Assembly: GCA_900321905.1 (NCBI GenBank)
Contig: ONXZ01000101.1
Location: forward strand, 1 to 5,579
Source: an uncultured Eubacteriales bacterium
Lineage (GTDB): Bacteria > Bacillota > Clostridia > Oscillospirales > Acutalibacteraceae
DNA length: 5,579 nt
Direction: 5' to 3'
Position 1 is the stretch's first letter. Every line of letters begins with the position of its first letter. Shown here in pieces: positions 4,832-5,579 of the stretch. The notes under the pieces were generated by a model that was not told the DNA's origin, made no database searches, and saw only the letters and a program-made list of their open reading frames with translations. The position numbers and the translations under genes were made by a program.

Positions 4832-5579
4832 TTAGTATTCAACCTTTAAATTTTCTTCCGCCTCTGCAACTTTGAGCATAATAGCACACTCAATGCGCTT
4901 TTTGTGCAGTTCACAACCGAAGTTGTAAACGCCGTTAACGCTGCCTGTTGTGTGGTAAGCATTAGCCGCGCAACCGCCTGAACAGTAGAGTTTTGCAAAG
5001 CAGTCTTTGCACTCCTTGTGTGAATACACGTTGCATTTTTTGAACTGTTCAAGTATTTCAGGGTTTGTTACACCGTCCCAGATATTACCGAGTTTAAAAC
5101 TCTCGTCGCCAACAAACTGATGGCAGGGGAACAAGTCGCCGCTCGGCGTAACCGCCATATACTCCGTGCCGACGCCGCAGCCGCTTACGCGCTTTACAAT
5201 GCACGGACCGCCGTCAAGGTCAATCATATAGTGATAGAATGTGAATCCGTTGCCCCTGTGGTAACGCCGCAACATCTCGTTTGCAAGTATTTCGTACTGC
5301 TCTTTAAGCACAGGCAGGTCGCTTTCTTTGAGCGCCCACGGCTCGTCAGGAGAGCAAACAACAGGCTCAACGGATAACTCCTTAAATCCGAGGTCAGCCA
5401 TATGTATCAGGTCTTTTGAAAAGTCGGTGTTAAAGTGCGTGTAAGTACCACGCATATAGTAGTCTTTCTGTCCGCGCGAGTCGGCAAACTTTTTGAACTT
5501 GTCTACAATAAGGTCGTAACTTCCACCGCCGAGCGGAGTTTTGCGCAAATTATCGTGTACTTCTTTTCTTCCGTCGAGC
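4832..5579 (-). CDS. scfB: SCIFF peptide thioether maturase (radical SAM/SPASM), 3' part, N-terminus off the window
   Basis: This is the C-terminal 248 residues of a radical SAM/SPASM maturase. Enzymes of this family install Cys-to-residue thioether cross-links in the small Cys-rich SCIFF (six cysteines in forty-five residues) peptide, using AdoMet and three [4Fe-4S] clusters in the cytoplasm. The visible part holds the end of the radical SAM barrel (fragment residues 1 to about 75, with LDGRKEVHD and a DLGFKELSVEPVV stretch) and the SPASM region: C134, then GDLFPC ending at C152, the C-x2-C-x5-C-x3-C set at C190/C193/C199/C203, and C222. The N-terminal CxxxCxxC motif lies beyond the right edge. 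The frame stays open to the edge, and the residues before the in-frame TTG at 5548 match the family, so that TTG is not the start. In this family the scfA precursor gene usually sits just upstream, here outside the window. Family assignment is by recognition of conserved stretches, not by a search. Confidence 0.9.
   Translation of the reverse strand, partial: LDGRKEVHDNLRKTPLGGGSYDLIVDKFKKFADSRGQKDYYMRGTYTHFNTDFSKDLIHMADLGFKELSVEPVVCSPDEPWALKESDLPVLKEQYEILANEMLRRYHRGNGFTFYHYMIDLDGGPCIVKRVSGCGVGTEYMAVTPSGDLFPCHQFVGDESFKLGNIWDGVTNPEILEQFKKCNVYSHKECKDCFAKLYCSGGCAANAYHTTGSVNGVYNFGCELHKKRIECAIMLKVAEAEENLKVEY

Noticed and set aside
5546..5548. TTG as the start codon of the right-hand gene
   Set aside because: The frame continues open to the window edge and the extra residues (LDGRKEVHDN) fit the radical SAM maturase family, so the gene is simply cut by the edge.

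Overview
The window looks like chromosomal DNA of an anaerobic Clostridia-class Firmicute, most likely a Ruminococcus-like member of the Oscillospiraceae. Three things point there: a radical SAM/SPASM maturase of the SCIFF type, which is a near-universal Clostridia marker; a Rex repressor whose DNA-binding segment resembles the clostridial subgroup; and strong AGGAGG-type ribosome binding sites with an AT-rich consensus promoter. This placement is inference from protein character, since no database search was possible.

All recognisable genes are on the minus strand, so the functional order runs right to left. At the right edge is the 3' part of a SCIFF peptide maturase gene (4832 to the edge), ending at a perfect 9-bp GC-rich hairpin (4808-4829). 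An AT-rich intergenic stretch (about 4710-4807) follows. It contains a near-consensus sigma-70/sigma-A promoter (TTGACT, 17 bp, TATAAT) flanked by two dyads made from TTGTT/AACAA elements, which are the building blocks of Rex operators.

This promoter appears to drive a four-gene operon: aconitate hydratase (2766-4703), an isocitrate/isopropylmalate-family dehydrogenase read as isocitrate dehydrogenase (1564-2742), the redox-sensing repressor Rex (897-1544), and an unrecognised 226-residue protein with beta-propeller-like periodicity (224-904). Gaps are 23 and 19 nt, and the last two genes overlap by 8 nt. Aconitase and isocitrate dehydrogenase convert citrate to 2-oxoglutarate, the oxidative branch that feeds glutamate synthesis in anaerobes. 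With Rex in the same transcript and Rex-like sites around the promoter, the simplest model is an autoregulated, NADH/NAD+-responsive operon.

The left end (1-223) has no convincing gene. It holds several nested inverted repeats, the best being a 36-nt interrupted dyad at 92-127, and may be the operon's termination region, a dispersed intergenic repeat or a structured RNA.

The observations most worth following are the Rex-like sites bracketing the aconitase promoter, the unknown protein translationally coupled to rex, the unusual coenzyme-site sequence of the isocitrate dehydrogenase, and the structured non-coding left end.
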